Positions 1-11,331 of a DNA stretch of 64,000 nucleotides are shown here, piece by piece (position 1 is the stretch's first letter; each line of letters begins with the position of its first letter). Both the position numbers and the translations under genes were made by a program. This stretch comes from Eonycteris spelaea. Its lineage: Eukaryota > Chordata > Mammalia > Chiroptera > Pteropodidae. The notes under the pieces were generated by a model, which saw only the letters and a program-made list of their open reading frames with translations, did no database searches and had not been told where the DNA came from. The stretch covers positions 1,674,001 through 1,738,000 of the forward strand of contig PUFA01000081.1 in NCBI GenBank assembly GCA_003508835.1, read 5' to 3'.

Positions 1-7
1 GTACGTT

Positions 8-155
8 TTCTTTGGGAAGTTTTATAGTTTTACAATTTACATTGAGGTCTATGATCCATTTTTATTTAATTTTTCTAAGAGATGTGAAGGTCAAGTTTCA
101 TTTATTTTATATATGGATATCCAATTGTTCCAAGCCTAATTTGTTACAAACTAAT
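8..155 (-). mobile_element. LINE-1 fragment (ORF2-region, antisense)
   Basis: The plus strand reads like the antisense of an L1 body: a 'ggtctatgatccattt' segment followed by 'ggatatccaattgttcc', in the order seen in L1. It is cut by the window edge. The same L1 segment recurs at about 1497-1640, so this is a separate L1 copy. No intact frame is present. Confidence 0.75.
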
Positions 156-354
156 ATTGTTTTGGAGGGGGGGGGTTAAAAATTTAATATTAACCCATTA
201 ATAATATCAGCAGCTCATTTTTTGTTAGAAAATAACAAAATTACTATAATTGCCAACAAAGTAAACACATTGAGAATTTGAACAAAAATTTGTTTGGAAA
301 ACTCAAGGTACCTCTCATACTCATCTTGTTTAAGACAGGACTTTGTAAGTTATT
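156..354. other. Unassigned AT-rich spacer with G9 run
   Basis: AT-rich sequence between two L1 pieces, with a run of nine G at 167-175. I recognise no family here. It may be the eroded 3' end of the following L1. Confidence 0.5.
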
Positions 355-1740
355 TTGTGTCTGTACAGTAAAATACGCAAATAAAATTTTATCATTTTAG
401 CCATTTTAAGTACACCATTTAGTGGCATTAAGTACATTCACAATGTTGTGCGACCATCACCACTACCTAGAATTTCTTTCATCTCAAACTGAAACTCTGT
501 ATCCATTAAACACTAAAGCCCCATTCCCATCTCCCCCTGCCCCTGAGATCTTCTATTCCACTTTCTGTTTCTATGAACTCGCTTATTCTGGGTACTGTCT
601 ATAAGTGGAATCATGAAATATTTTTCCTTCTGTGTCTGGCTTATTTTACTTAACATATGTTTTCAAGGTTCATTCATGTTGTAGCATTATCAGAATTGTG
701 TTCCTTTTTAAGGCTGAATAACATTCCAGTGTATGTATTTATACATTTTGTTTATTTGTTCACCTGTTGATGAACAGCTGTGTTGCTTCCACCTTTTGGT
801 TACTGTGAATATTGCTTCTATGAACACTGGTGTACAAGTATCTGAGGCCCTTCTTTCAGTTCTTTTGGGTATAAACCTAGGAATGGAATCGCTAGATCAT
901 ATGGTAATGCTATTGTTTAACTTTTTGTAGAACTGCCAAACTGTTTCCCATAGCAACTGCATCATTTTACATTCCCGCCAACAATGTATGAGGGTCCTGA
1001 CTTCTCCACATCCTTGCCAATGCTTATTAACTGGCATTCCAGTTACAGTGATCCTACTGGGTGTGAAGTGGTATCGGTGGTTTTATTTATGTTCCCTGAT
1101 GACTAATGATTTCAAGCATATTTTCATGTAATACTTTCATGTGTTCACTGGCCATTTGTATATCTTCTTTGGAGAAATATCTATTCAGATCCTTTGTCTT
1201 TTTTTAATTGGGTTATTTGTCTTCACATTATTCAGTTGTAAGAGTCTTTTATATATACTAGATACCTGTCTCTTGTAAGATACATGATTTTCAAGTATTT
1301 TCTCCCATTCTACAGGTTGTCTTTTCACTTCCTAAATGCTATCCTTTGAAGCACAAAAGGTTTTAATGTTGGTCAATTCCAATTTATGTATTTTTTATTT
1401 TATTGCTCATGCTCTTGGTGTTATATTTAAGAATCTAGTGCCAATATTTAGCCCCCCCACACCAAAAAAAAAAGATTTAGCCATATGTTTTCTTCTAAAC
1501 GTTTTATACTTTTAGCCCTTACCTTTAGATCTTTAATTATGAGTTAGTGTTTGTATTTGGTATGAGGTAAAAAGTCCAACACCATTCCTGTACATATGGC
1601 TATCCAGTTGTCCCAGCACTGTTTGCTGAAAAAGACTATTCTTTCCCCAATGAATAGTTTAGCACCTTTATTGAAAGTCAATTGACCATATCATATATGT
1701 GAGGGTTTTTTTTTTTTCTGGCCTTTCTATTAAACTAATG
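355..1740 (-). mobile_element. LINE-1 (L1M-type) 3' UTR and ORF2 part, antisense
   Basis: On the plus strand the order is 3' UTR first (the 'ggcattaagtacattcac' block near 425), then ORF2-derived blocks ('cattcccgccaacaatgta' near 972; 'gttgtcccagcactgtttg' near 1607). That is a minus-strand L1. Stops and indels break every frame. An A11 run near 1466 and a T-rich stretch near 1710 are local expansions. Divergence looks high, so this is an old copy, 5' truncated on its own strand. The subfamily is not determined. Confidence 0.85.
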
Positions 1741-1784
1741 CTTTTTAATTTTTTTTTTTTGGTCAAAAATCACTCTATTAATTA

Positions 1785-1915
1785 CCTGTTCATCTCTCTT
1801 TCCTGGATTGCTATGTTCCACAGTTTCTAACACAGTGTCCAGCATGTAACATAAATTCATTCAATAGTTGAGTAAATGAATGGATGGATGAATGAATGAA
1901 TGAATGATGATGAAT
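1785..1915 (+). mobile_element. LINE-2 3' end with GAAT repeat
   Basis: The 'cacagtgtccagcatgtaac' block followed by 'gaatgaatgaatgaatga' (about 1889-1906) is the typical L2 3' terminus, which ends in a short tetranucleotide repeat rather than poly(A). Confidence 0.65.
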
Positions 1916-2479
1916 GACTGTAAATGCTTCTTCCCTAGACATTTTTATAAATCTGTCCAGCATACCCACTCCCTGGGTAACTATCTCCATCAAACATCCC
2001 CTGCTCCAGGGACAGATTATAATTTGGATTTTAGAAGTATCAGAAAATGTACTACTAAGCTATATCAGGTAAACAATGTATACTGCGAATAAAAGTTATA
2101 AAAATCATTTTCTCCACACAGGTCTGCTCATGCCAATGGAGAGAGGCACACTTTTTTCTAGATCATGGTAAGTAATGTTTACCCCTTCTTTTAGAAGATT
2201 ACAGATTCAGATCATTTTTGACATAAAACATCAGTGGTGGAAATGACAAGAGGTTCTGATGAACTGTTTAAGCTTTCACCAATAAGAACAAAGCCAAGGA
2301 AAAATAGACGTTATGTTCAAGAAAAAGGAGCTTAAGGGTTATTTTTAAAGAACAAACTTCAGACAATGTTTACATATGGACATGTCATTTTTACTGCCTG
2401 CATGAATGAAGAATATTAATCATTCTTTAAGTGCTTTTTAAATTGTGTGCTGATTGTGGGGGCAATGACTTTTTTCTTT
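1916..2479. other. Unassigned sequence
   Basis: No repeat family, exon-like frame or RNA gene recognised. Base composition matches the flanks. Confidence 0.5.
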
Positions 2480-2850
2480 TATTAAACAAGAAGTATATGT
2501 TCATGGTAGGTAACATAGAAAACTGACATAAGCAAAATATAAATAAGAATCACTCATAACCCACAAGCTACTTATAAACAAAAATTTTGGTACACAGCCT
2601 GCCAAATGTTTTCTACTCTCCTACGTATGTATTTTATTCACATACCTTTTTATGACCTACTCTTTCCACATATCAAGAACATTATTAATGTCAAATATAT
2701 TTGACATATCATTGTTATTGCTGCCTAGCATCAGGATATTGAAAGGTCTTTATTTTTTAACCAATCTCATTTGGGAACATCTTTTACTTGTATCAATTTT
2801 GCTGTAATGAACATCCTCCTCTGATTCTGATTTTAGAAAAATTACTGAGG
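2480..2850 (-). mobile_element. LINE-1 3'-UTR-like fragment (antisense)
   Basis: Diverged match to the antisense L1 3' region: an 'aacccacaagc' block, then 'atatcaagaac', 'tattaatgtc' and 'gctgtaatgaacatcct'. The same family type recurs at 4810-5090. Old and indel-rich. Confidence 0.55.
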
Positions 2851-3025
2851 CAAGCAATCTGATGACTATTTTTATTAAGAAGCTCTAGTATTGAAGGAGC
2901 TTTCTTCCAACCAAATTGATTTTTTACAATTTATTCCTCACACTGAAGTTGTTCATCAAGACAGAGCTGTTTACTGCTCAGAGTATATTAGATATCCTTA
3001 TAATGAAGACATTTTAATAAAAATT

Positions 3026-3200
3026 TTCCTGAAGTCGATTCATTTTGAAATAATTCTACATATACAGAAAAGTCACAAAAGAAGTAGAGTTCATATATCC
3101 TACATTCAATGTCCCTAATGTTACATTACACCTAACTGTGGCATACTTGTTAAAATTAAAAAATTAACACTGGTGCAAAACTTAATAAAGTTTTTAATCA
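3026..3200 (-). mobile_element. LINE-1 3'-UTR-like fragment (antisense)
   Basis: The order 'ttttgaaataattctacat', 'cagaaaagtcacaaaag', 'tgtccctaatgttacatt', 'aaaaaattaacactggt' follows an L1 3'-UTR type in reverse. The stretch just left of it (2851-3025) is unassigned. Confidence 0.55.
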
Positions 3201-3739
3201 TATAAAAGAAAAAAAGAGGAAAAGATTTCATATATCAGATATCTATGCAAATACACATCTCAGAATAGTAGTAAAGAAATCAGCAGTCTCTTCCCCTGGG
3301 GATACGTCTACACACAGAAACCTCTCTGCTGTTAGAGCAAGAACATCTCTGATATTATCAGCTTTCACATTGTACAATGAATGGGAGTGTGATTCACCAG
3401 AGATTTATCCCAACTCTTGGAACAACTCATACACAAAACACTTGCTTTCTGATAACCTGATTAAATCACATCCTCAGAGCATCACTCTGAACAATGAAAG
3501 CCACTAAAGCAATTTTCTTTCCTCACTATTAATACTACCTAAAAACTTTATCTGCTCTTACCGTTAAGTATCTTAACTAAGACAGTTACCCACTAAGAAG
3601 CATGTTCTAATGTTTAACGCTAGGTAAAATAACCCAGAAACCCGAACTTCATGTTATATTCTGTGACCAATAAGCCCTGCCTAGCATCATGGACCACCAG
3701 TGAAGGGAACACCCCTTAAATTCTACCTCTTCCTACACA
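3201..3739. other. Unassigned sequence
   Basis: No family recognised. No frame looks like a protein. Contains ordinary mixed-composition DNA. Confidence 0.5.
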
Positions 3740-3875
3740 GAGAAAGGATTCTGACCCTGTGAAGGGGGAGGGACTTACTCCAGGGGGTCAATCCCTGGTA
3801 TTTCTGCTTGAATTAGAACCCAGAACTTGGGAAAGTTAGACTGGTGTCTTTTCTACTACACTCTGCCCTCCCTAG
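3740..3875 (-). mobile_element. Probable MIR-type SINE fragment
   Basis: 'gaattagaacccagaacttg' followed by 'ctactacactctgccctcc' resembles the reverse of the MIR tRNA-related head ('gattcgaacccag ... actacaccacgctgcctc'). Weak and very diverged. Confidence 0.4.
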
Positions 3876-3963
3876 TAATTCTCTTTGAATAAGTTTTCTT
3901 CTCACATAAATTCTGCAATTTGTATCCTATAACCAGAATCATATTTCTAAGTCTTGCTAGCTC

Positions 3964-4246
3964 AAAGCCCAAATCAATCTCTTTTTTTTTAAGGCAAAAA
4001 TTACTTTAGTGTCATGCAAATTCACATTCTTCAGCACAAAACTGCTTCCTCACAAGGTAAATTTGCCCTCTGAAAGTCCTATTTCTCACATGTATTTCTC
4101 CTTGCTTGATAAAAGACTTTAATCTATAAGCACAAACAATGATAACTGCCATGATATGATTTGTAATCCAGCTAATAATAACTGTATTTGACTGCAAAAA
4201 AAAAAAGAAAAAAAAAAAAAAGAAAAAGAAAAAGAAAAAGCCCAAA
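3964..4246 (+). mobile_element. Probable retrocopy of an unidentified transcript with A-rich tail
   Basis: About 220 bases of unrecognised sequence end in a long A-rich tail (4196-4239, A runs broken by single G giving AAAAAG units). The 10-base string aaagcccaaa occurs at 3964-3973 and again at 4237-4246, just after the tail, as expected for a target-site duplication. The poly(A) side indicates plus orientation. No canonical AATAAA is visible 10-30 bases before the tail, only AT-rich 'aataataact'. The source transcript is unknown. Confidence 0.4.
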
Positions 4247-4809
4247 CTGAAAGTTTGACTCTCCTTAGAAGGCTAGAGAAAGTGATGTCTCTTATTCTCT
4301 CACCTTGTAACCCGTTTTCTTTTTCATAACACTTACTGCAATTCGTAATGTTTACATATTTATTTGTTTAATGTCTTTTAAATTGGTACACTTTAAGCTC
4401 ATGAATGTACACTTTATGACCTTACACTTTAAAGTCATAAATGATCACTGCCTCCTCACATAGACCGGTGACCGGAATTGTGAGGACGGCACATCCCTCG
4501 TCACAGTCACTTCTGTTCCTAAATCACTTTAGATGTCTAGAAATGTGCATGATATTAACATGAAGATGCCGAAGCTTTCATTCCTCAGCTCCACAAAAAC
4601 ATAAGCACTCTAAAGGTGTTAAAGCCCCAGAATGAACTACACTAGAATGTCTCTCTAGATTAACACATTTGTTCTCCCAACATAATCTTTGTTACTTAGC
4701 CAATGGCTACTATCCAGAGGGACTATTAGCATGTCAAACTAGTCTTATAAGGTGGCATAAAGAGCTTATATTTATTTGCTTCCAAAGTCTACTTCTTATG
4801 CCTTTGTTA
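4247..4809. other. Unassigned sequence
   Basis: No repeat family or exon recognised. There is a small CpG cluster around 4460-4500. Confidence 0.5.
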
Positions 4810-5090
4810 ATCACAAAACTAATAAATGCTTATTTAAAAAAAATTATAGGTACTCAAAATAGAAAATCTAGTGACAAATCTACAAAGCTACCACCCACCA
4901 CAAAAAAGAACTTAATATTTTGATAAGTGTCATTCATTTTTTCTCTATGTTGAACATATATTTTAACAAAATGAAATTGTACCATACATGCCATTTTATG
5001 AGGTATTTTTTACATACTTTGTGATGAAAAGCTTTCTATGTCAATAAATATTTTGTTATCACTGCTTTTGTTAGTCATATATTGATTTTC
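4810..5090 (-). mobile_element. LINE-1 3'-UTR-like fragment (antisense)
   Basis: Same type as 2480-2850: a T/A-rich antisense L1 3' end with 'gaaattgtaccatacatgcc', 'tacatactttgtgatgaa' and related blocks. Heavily diverged. Confidence 0.45.
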
Positions 5091-5131
5091 TGTCACCACC
5101 TAAAAAATAAACTTTCTGTTTAATATTATAA

Positions 5132-5136
<5 letters not shown>

Positions 5137-5162
<26 letters not shown>
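5137..5162. repeat. (GA)13 microsatellite
   Basis: Thirteen uninterrupted GA units. Confidence 0.97.
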
Positions 5163-6084
5163 TGAGAACTAGTTTACTTTAACTCATGAAAGCAAGCATT
5201 CCACTCTGTGCTATTTGGTGAGCAGTATTAACACAGGACAAGACAACACAGTAGAAACCCCATGTCAACTGGTCACATAAGACCCACTGGGACTGCCTGT
5301 CTTCTGGAGCTACATATCCATTCCTAACTGCTGGAAAATTCTATTGATTCAGATTCTCCTCACCTCCTAATACACTGCACTAATACAGAGCTTAAGCTCC
5401 TCATTTGGAGCTTTAATGCTATACAACAAACTATAATTTATTTTTCCCTGCAGGCATCTGCAGAGGACGGAAGACATCAATAAAACATAATCGCACCAAC
5501 TGGACATTCTGTGGGTTCTCTGAGGTGTGTGAGGCTCCCACGTGACTGCATGGGCCCACATCTGTTTGTGCAGTTCTCGCTCTGCAGTTTAAGGAATGAA
5601 GAATCACCTCATTACTGAGCTGCCATGTCTGAGTGAGCTCTGGGGTCCGTGGTCTGCCTTCTTTCCTCAGAGCCTGGCCATACCCTCCCATCATGGCCCA
5701 TCATGACACAAGGAAGGAGAGGGGTAGGTCTGCTGTGCCTCTCTACACATCACCCATTTGATGTAACACAGTTAGGTAGTCATGTGTGTTTTGGCTACCT
5801 GGATGCACAATGAAAAAGACTAGGAGTCACAAATGGTACAATAATCTACAAAAAAAATAGTGATACCTTCCTATTTCAGAAATCACAGAACATTCCCGCT
5901 AGCTCAAAGCCAAGAGGAGGAGGCACTATTCTTGATGCTGTTTTATTCTGCATTGCTTTTCTCATACCTAATAGAGATTGTGATGATCTGCATGTACTAT
6001 CAGACTTCTTGCCCTCATGGTGCTATCCTCCTCCTCTCAATTCCAAGTTTTTTAGGACCCACGGTCTCATCAGCACCCATGTGC
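5163..6084. other. Unassigned sequence
   Basis: No repeat family recognised. Overlapping minus-strand open frames of 64 and 87 codons (5367-5694) resemble no protein family I know, and I treat them as chance. Confidence 0.5.
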
Positions 6085-6360
6085 ACATGTCTAAGTTTGT
6101 CAGCCACTGGTGGGTGCAGGAGATAGAGGAAGGAACAAAATATCCACAATCCCTGCCTTTCGGAGCTCACAGCTTCGTTAAGGAGAAAAACAAGAGAGCT
6201 CAACCCATGATAAGGGAAGTATGGGATGGGCAGACAGATCTGGGAGAGGCACCCATTTCCGACTTGAGAGTCACAAAGGGTTATCCAGAGGAAAGGTGCC
6301 TAAGCAAGGACCCAAAGGATGAATAGCAGTTGGTTAAGGAAGATGAGGATGAGAGGGAAT
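6085..6360 (-). mobile_element. LINE-2 3' region (antisense)
   Basis: Reads as the reverse of the L2 3' UTR: 'caatccctgcctttcggagc', then the 'aagtatgggatgggcagac' and 'gagaggcacccatttccga' region, then 'gaaaggtgcctaagcaagg'. Diverged but collinear with L2. Confidence 0.65.
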
Positions 6361-6469
6361 GAGAGACAGTGAAAGTTGTGTGGAAAGATTGCTATCACTG
6401 AGCTCAAGAGGAAACTATCAGTGTGACCCTGAGAGGCAGGCATGGCCCAGACTGTGACTTACAGTCAGG

Positions 6470-6727
6470 TCTTGACTTCCATGTCACCTCTCTGAGGCCT
6501 GCTCTGACTACCTCAACCCCCGCCTTTTCTCTCTTTCTCTCAGTACAGTATTCATGGACTTCATAGCATCTCACACTTTGTATTTACCCATTTACTTGTG
6601 TCCTCCCTCCACGAGATTAGACCTTTCACAAATGCAAGATTTTTTCTGCATGTTTCCCCCCACTGCACACCAACACCAAACCCAAGAGGCATGCACAGAA
6701 TTCAACAAATATGTGTTAGATGAATGA
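6470..6727 (+). mobile_element. LINE-2 3' end
   Basis: Collinear with the L2 3' end in sense: 'tcacctctctgaggcctgct', 'atagcatctcacactttgta', then 'ttcaacaaatatgtgttaga' and 'tgaatgaac'. Opposite in orientation to the L2 at 6085-6360, so a separate insertion. Confidence 0.7.
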
Positions 6728-7935
6728 ACAAATCATCTTTCTTGGTTTCATTTATGCACTGTTGTTGTATCAAAGGAACCACTGTTAATCTCTGCAGGTG
6801 GAGCTAACCTTGGATTGCCTCTACTCCTCAAAACTCAAGGTATAAAATGTAATTTATGGAACCTTTGCTTCAGACTAAACCAAAACTAAACAAGTGACTT
6901 GGGTCATATCCTGTTCACAGCTTCCTGTGAGGCAGCTACTCAAAGTGCAAACCCCCAAGCTAGGGTTCTCAGTGCTGGGTTTGAGGGAAGAGACAGCTCC
7001 ATGCACAAGACGCTGGGCTCAGGAGAGTTTCAATTATTAACAGAAACCCAGAATTCTGTTCAGACACTCAAGCCTACAGGTGTAGCGTTGCTCACACTAC
7101 ATGTGCAGCAAAGACACCAGAAGTTCTATAAAATCAACTTCGGACAAGGCCTCTCTGTGAAAGACCCCACTTGTAAGGTGCAAGCTATGTGCAGTCTCAG
7201 CATAGTCAAGGTCATCTCCAGGCAGGGCTAGTGCTACAGAAAGAGAGACAGCTTGTCAGGATTCCGATATTTAATAAATCCACTGTCCTCTAGGGAAATT
7301 ACTCAGTTCTACTTAGATATGCATAGTAGTTGGGCCATCCTGTTTGGTCCACCGTGGTGTATACACAGCCAAGGTCATAAGTACCCACAGACAAGGCTGA
7401 GAGGTGTTGCTGAAATCACTTGTGATGTTTCAATTCCTTAGTCAAAATCTGCCCCTCACCCTTGCCTTGGACTTGTGCATTCCCCTCGTGTAACTGGAAA
7501 TTAAATGAGTCATCAAAGTGACACAGCCAATCTCTTCATCACTGGAGCCTCACAGAGGAGGGGTGAAGCTTTAGGGAATGAGGAAACAAGTTCATTTATA
7601 GCAGCGAATTAGATATCTTCGAGGATCCGTGTACATTAAAGAATACTAATTTGATTCTGTCAGCTCTGTAGCTGGGCTGTCGATACTAGCATGCTTTAAA
7701 GAGGTAAGAAGAGTGCAGAAGTTTTATAAAATGACAGTGGCATAGTCCTGCAGGGTGGCTTTGTGCAGGATGGATATTATCTGAAGGACAGGATAGTGCA
7801 GAACATTTCCTGGAGAGAGCCACTGGGTCTTTGTCCTTAAATGCTCCCTCCAAGCCACAGAGCAGAGCCTGAGCAACACAGCATCAGGAAAATAATGGTG
7901 CCCCAAATTTGAAAACTGGAACTGTACAGAAATAG
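6728..7935. other. Unassigned sequence
   Basis: No family recognised over about 1.2 kb. It contains a 110-codon open frame (6899-7231, +) with no recognisable domain and no nearby promoter or splice context. The part at 7590-7700 has a dense, non-repetitive look. Confidence 0.5.
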
Positions 7936-7988
7936 GTGGTTGGCCAAATTTGGCCCAAGGACTGTGGTACATTAACCCTGATCTACAA
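7936..7988. mobile_element. Possible hAT-type MER fragment
   Basis: 'ttggccaaatttggcccaa' followed by 'ggactgtggtacattaaccc' resembles the end of a widespread hAT-like element carrying a 'gccagatttggcccgcgggcc' motif. Only about 50 bases match, so this is tentative. Confidence 0.3.
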
Positions 7989-8924
7989 AAATAATCACAG
8001 TCCAGAAACCCCACACCATGGTCAGCTCTAGCCAAGAGAAAGATTTTAAAATGCAATAGCTGGGCAGTCAGAAAACATATGATTTCAATCTTTACCTCAA
8101 TCTGACAGAAACACATAGGAAAACATCTTCCATATCCCTTCCCCTACGTCTTGCATTCTCTCTCACACAACACTCCGCAGGCCTTGTTTCTGTCTCTCAC
8201 TCCACCCACCCCAGTCTCTACTTTCCCTGCCACGAAACACCAAACTCCTGGCTATACTATCAACGTGGACTTTCTTATCCATCACACCCTCTACAATTTT
8301 CTTATCAAACAGTTCTTCTTTTTCTCTCAGGTCCTCATATTTCCAGTGAGAACCCTGCTGGCCATTCCACTCTGCAGCAAGAGGTCAGACAAGGATGCCT
8401 GGGGGCTGTGAGGGGGAGAGCACATGAAGGAAAGAGAGTGATGGGGATAGGTGTGTGGAAGCAGCTAAGTCACTCTGTGGGTGGGGGTTCCTAATCAGGG
8501 CTGGATGCCCAACAAAAGAATTGTATCTGGATTCTCACTGACATCTTACTGAAATTTGGCATTCCTTTGAATTTTAAATAACAAATAAAAGCCATATCAG
8601 AAGAACCTGAGACTTTATCACCAATAGAAATCAGATATTTTCTTACCAGTTTAGTTGTTGCTGGTATCTCAAAATAGCATTTACTTTCATCGTTATTTTT
8701 AAATTAAACCTGCCGCTGGATCTTGATGTTTAAGGTGTTAATAAATAAGTACATAGATTACTATATCATATACTGGGGGGGGGGGGAAGGGTATTAAAAT
8801 GTGTTTCATTATAACTGTGCTTCCTTATAATTTTATGCACTTTTATTTTATGAACTTGAAAGTATTTTTTTTCTAAGAAAGAGCAAGTTTTAGATTGTCA
8901 AAGTGGTCGCTGGCGTAACAAAAG
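7989..8924. other. Unassigned sequence with G12 run
   Basis: No family recognised. A run of twelve G lies at 8775-8786. The 130-codon minus frame at 7724-8116 and the 86-codon plus frame at 8151-8411 show no recognisable protein features. Confidence 0.5.
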
Positions 8925-9075
8925 TTAAGAATGCCTGCTTGGGAGAGGGTCCATGAGCTGACGCTTGAAGGACTGAGAAGTATTCGGCAAAGGCACAGAG
9001 GTGGGACAGGGCAGAGGCCACTAAGAAAAGGCACATGTCATGAAAGCCCAAATGGCCACAGCAAGGCAGGCTTCC
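8925..9075 (-). mobile_element. LINE-2 fragment (antisense)
   Basis: 'tgagctgacgcttgaaggac' followed by 'gaagtattcggcaaaggca' and 'gggcagaggccactaag' follows the antisense L2 3' UTR ('gagctgagccttgaaggatg ... aggcagag'). Confidence 0.55.
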
Positions 9076-9260
9076 AAGTGCCTGCCTCCGGTGCAAGCGC
9101 ATTATCTGACTAAGCTGTGGACGGTTAAGATCTGAAGACAATCAGGCAAGGCTCTGGCCACAATGTCATGCAGTCCAATGCAGAGAGACAGCAGGCTCAT
9201 AAATAGGCCTGTCTGGGGAGGCAGCTTCCTGGATGGCCCCCAGCGGGCCATCCTGCTTCC

Positions 9261-9757
9261 TGGTAGTAGTGTCTTTGTGTAATCTGTTCCTGTGTGTGGC
9301 TGTAGCTGGTGACTTCTTTCCAATGAACAGAATACTTCAAAAGTGATGCGATTTCTCTTCCAAAATTTGATTATAAAAAGACTCTGGCTGCTCTCTTGCT
9401 TGCCTCTCCTTTCTCACATGCTCTCTCTGATGGAGGCCAGTTGCCACATTGTGAGCTGCTCTGCAAAGAGGCACACATGATGAATACCTGGAGGAAGTCC
9501 CCAGCCACCACCCAGTAAAGAACTGAGGTCCTCAGGCCAACAAGCATGCCGGTGAGCTTGGAGGAGACTTGTCCCCAATCAAGCCTTTGGATGAGACTGA
9601 AGTCTGGCTGATACTCTGATTGCATCCTGTAAGACATCATAAGGCACAGGACTCTGTTAAGCTGAGCTCAGATTCCTGACCCACGGAGACTATGAGATAA
9701 TAACTATTTGTTGTTATAGACCAGTATGTTTGGGGTAATCTGTTATATGATGACTGA
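9261..9757 (+). mobile_element. ERVL-MaLR LTR (MLT1-type), near full length
   Basis: About 500 bases collinear with MLT1 LTRs: 'tggtagtagtgtctttgtgt' at the left, 'ttataaaaagactctggctg' (TATA-box region), 'attgtgagctgctctgca', 'gagcttggaggag', and the 3' part 'gattcctgacccacggagac', 'gagataataactatttgttg', 'tttggggtaatctgttat'. It carries no coding capacity. It is probably a solo LTR, since no internal region follows. The bases just left (9076-9260) may be eroded LTR or flank. Confidence 0.8.
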
Positions 9758-10317
9758 GAACACACAGTGATGGGAAGGAGAATCAGCATTTCAGGAATGC
9801 TGAGGATGAAGCCATCTCTTTTAGCTGGGAGTGACTGTACAGAAACATGTCTGAGGAGACATGCACTTGAAGTGGGCCTCAAAAACAAGGATATCACATA
9901 AACAATTTCATCAGAGTTTTAAAAAAATGAAGTCATAAGAAAATTAATAAAAATGGTTTTAGCCAGGTGATAAATTTATGAGTTTCTGCTTTCTACCTTA
10001 TACTTTTCTATATTTCCTAAATGTTTCTATATCGATAGAAATGATTCTATAAATAGAAATACATATTTGTACATTTTCCAGGTTTTTAATACTTTATACA
10101 TATTGCTACACACAAGAAGATTTTAAAGAATGGAGAAGATTTAGACTTAGATGTCATAAGAGAAGATCCTTTCCAGTAGACTAAATGACACAAACAAAGA
10201 GGAAAACAGAAAGCACAGAAAGTGATTTAATTTATCTGGTGATTGGTAGGTTAAAGAAAGCACTGGGAAATAAATCAGAGCAGTTTATTTATTGGGGGGT
10301 ATAGGGGGTCATGTATG
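9758..10317. other. Unassigned, partly L1-tail-like
   Basis: 9960-10085 is AT-rich and loosely like an L1 3' end. The rest is unassigned. Confidence 0.35.
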
Positions 10318-10376
10318 TGAGAGAGAGACAGACAGAGACCGAGACAGAGAGACAGGGACATAGAGAAAGAAACTCT
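10318..10376. repeat. GA/GACA-rich low-complexity tract
   Basis: Purine-rich run of gaga and gaca units without a strict period. The reverse strand therefore reads Ser/Leu-rich in a 112-codon chance frame (10275-10613, -). Confidence 0.8.
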
Positions 10377-10681
10377 CTTTTTCAACTTATGAACCGTTGA
10401 GAAAGGAAGGAGAGCCCAGCAGCCAAGAGTGATGAGACGGATCCAACACCTTCTTTCTAGCCAATAAGCAAGGCTGGATGAGAGGAAAGAACAAATGAGA
10501 CCTTCACAAATTCCATATTTCCTAACCAAAAGGATACCTTTGCGCTGGGCGTGCGGAACCACAAAAATCTGCTTTTCCTTCTCAAGTGACATGTTTACAA
10601 TGAGCAAGTTCACAGAAGAACTGAAAAATGATGTAGCACAGTAATACTTTAATGTGTTAACCAGATGGAGAGGCTGGCTGT

Positions 10682-10710
10682 CCTTGTAGTCCCACAGCAG
10701 GACTACAAGG
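10682..10710. repeat. Perfect 11-bp inverted repeat, 7-base loop
   Basis: CCTTGTAGTCC at 10682-10692 pairs with GGACTACAAGG at 10700-10710 around the loop cacagca. Confidence 0.95.
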
Positions 10711-11308
10711 CCTGGCTTTGAATACTCTCAAACAGAGAACCCAGGATAAACTGAGCCTGGGAAGAGCAGGGTCAGAGTCAGTTGGAGCCACTTCTGCCCA
10801 CTCACCCTGCTGACCGTGCCCTGAATAACTGCCTAAGCTCTGGAAGACACTGTCTGGACAAGGAAATGACTCGTGTTACTGAGTTTGGGAGGTAATTTGT
10901 TAACCTAGCCTCTCGAGGACAAAATCAACAGCAACTAGGAGCAAGGATGTCTCCACAGACATCATTACAGACAGGTGACAACGAAGTACAGGCAGCCCCT
11001 CCGGCTCCATGCCTGGGCTCTGCATGGGCCCTGGAACTTGAAACAACCCCAGAGAGAGCCAGAAGGAGTACCATGAATTGACTGGGGATTTCATTTCCAA
11101 CAACTTGACTGAACAGGGGCTCAAACCAGAAATAAAGTTTCAATAAGAGAGAAAGAAAGTGACTTGTTCTGGAGCACCTCAATTGTGGCTTGAAACTGAA
11201 CCCGCTCCCCAGATGTCTGTATGACAAGCAAAGCAAAGGCCAACTGGCTTTTCTCTGGCTGTCTACAATTGGCTAAGGGAGTTGATCATTTCTCATTTCA
11301 GAGAATCA

Positions 11309-11331
11309 TCACATTTCAGCGTGAAATGTGA
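11309..11331. repeat. Perfect 10-bp inverted repeat, 3-base loop
   Basis: TCACATTTCA at 11309-11318 pairs with TGAAATGTGA at 11322-11331 around gcg. Confidence 0.95.

Noticed and set aside
7724..8116. 130-codon minus-strand frame
   Set aside because: Composition is random-looking, with no recognisable motif and no signal or membrane pattern supported by context.
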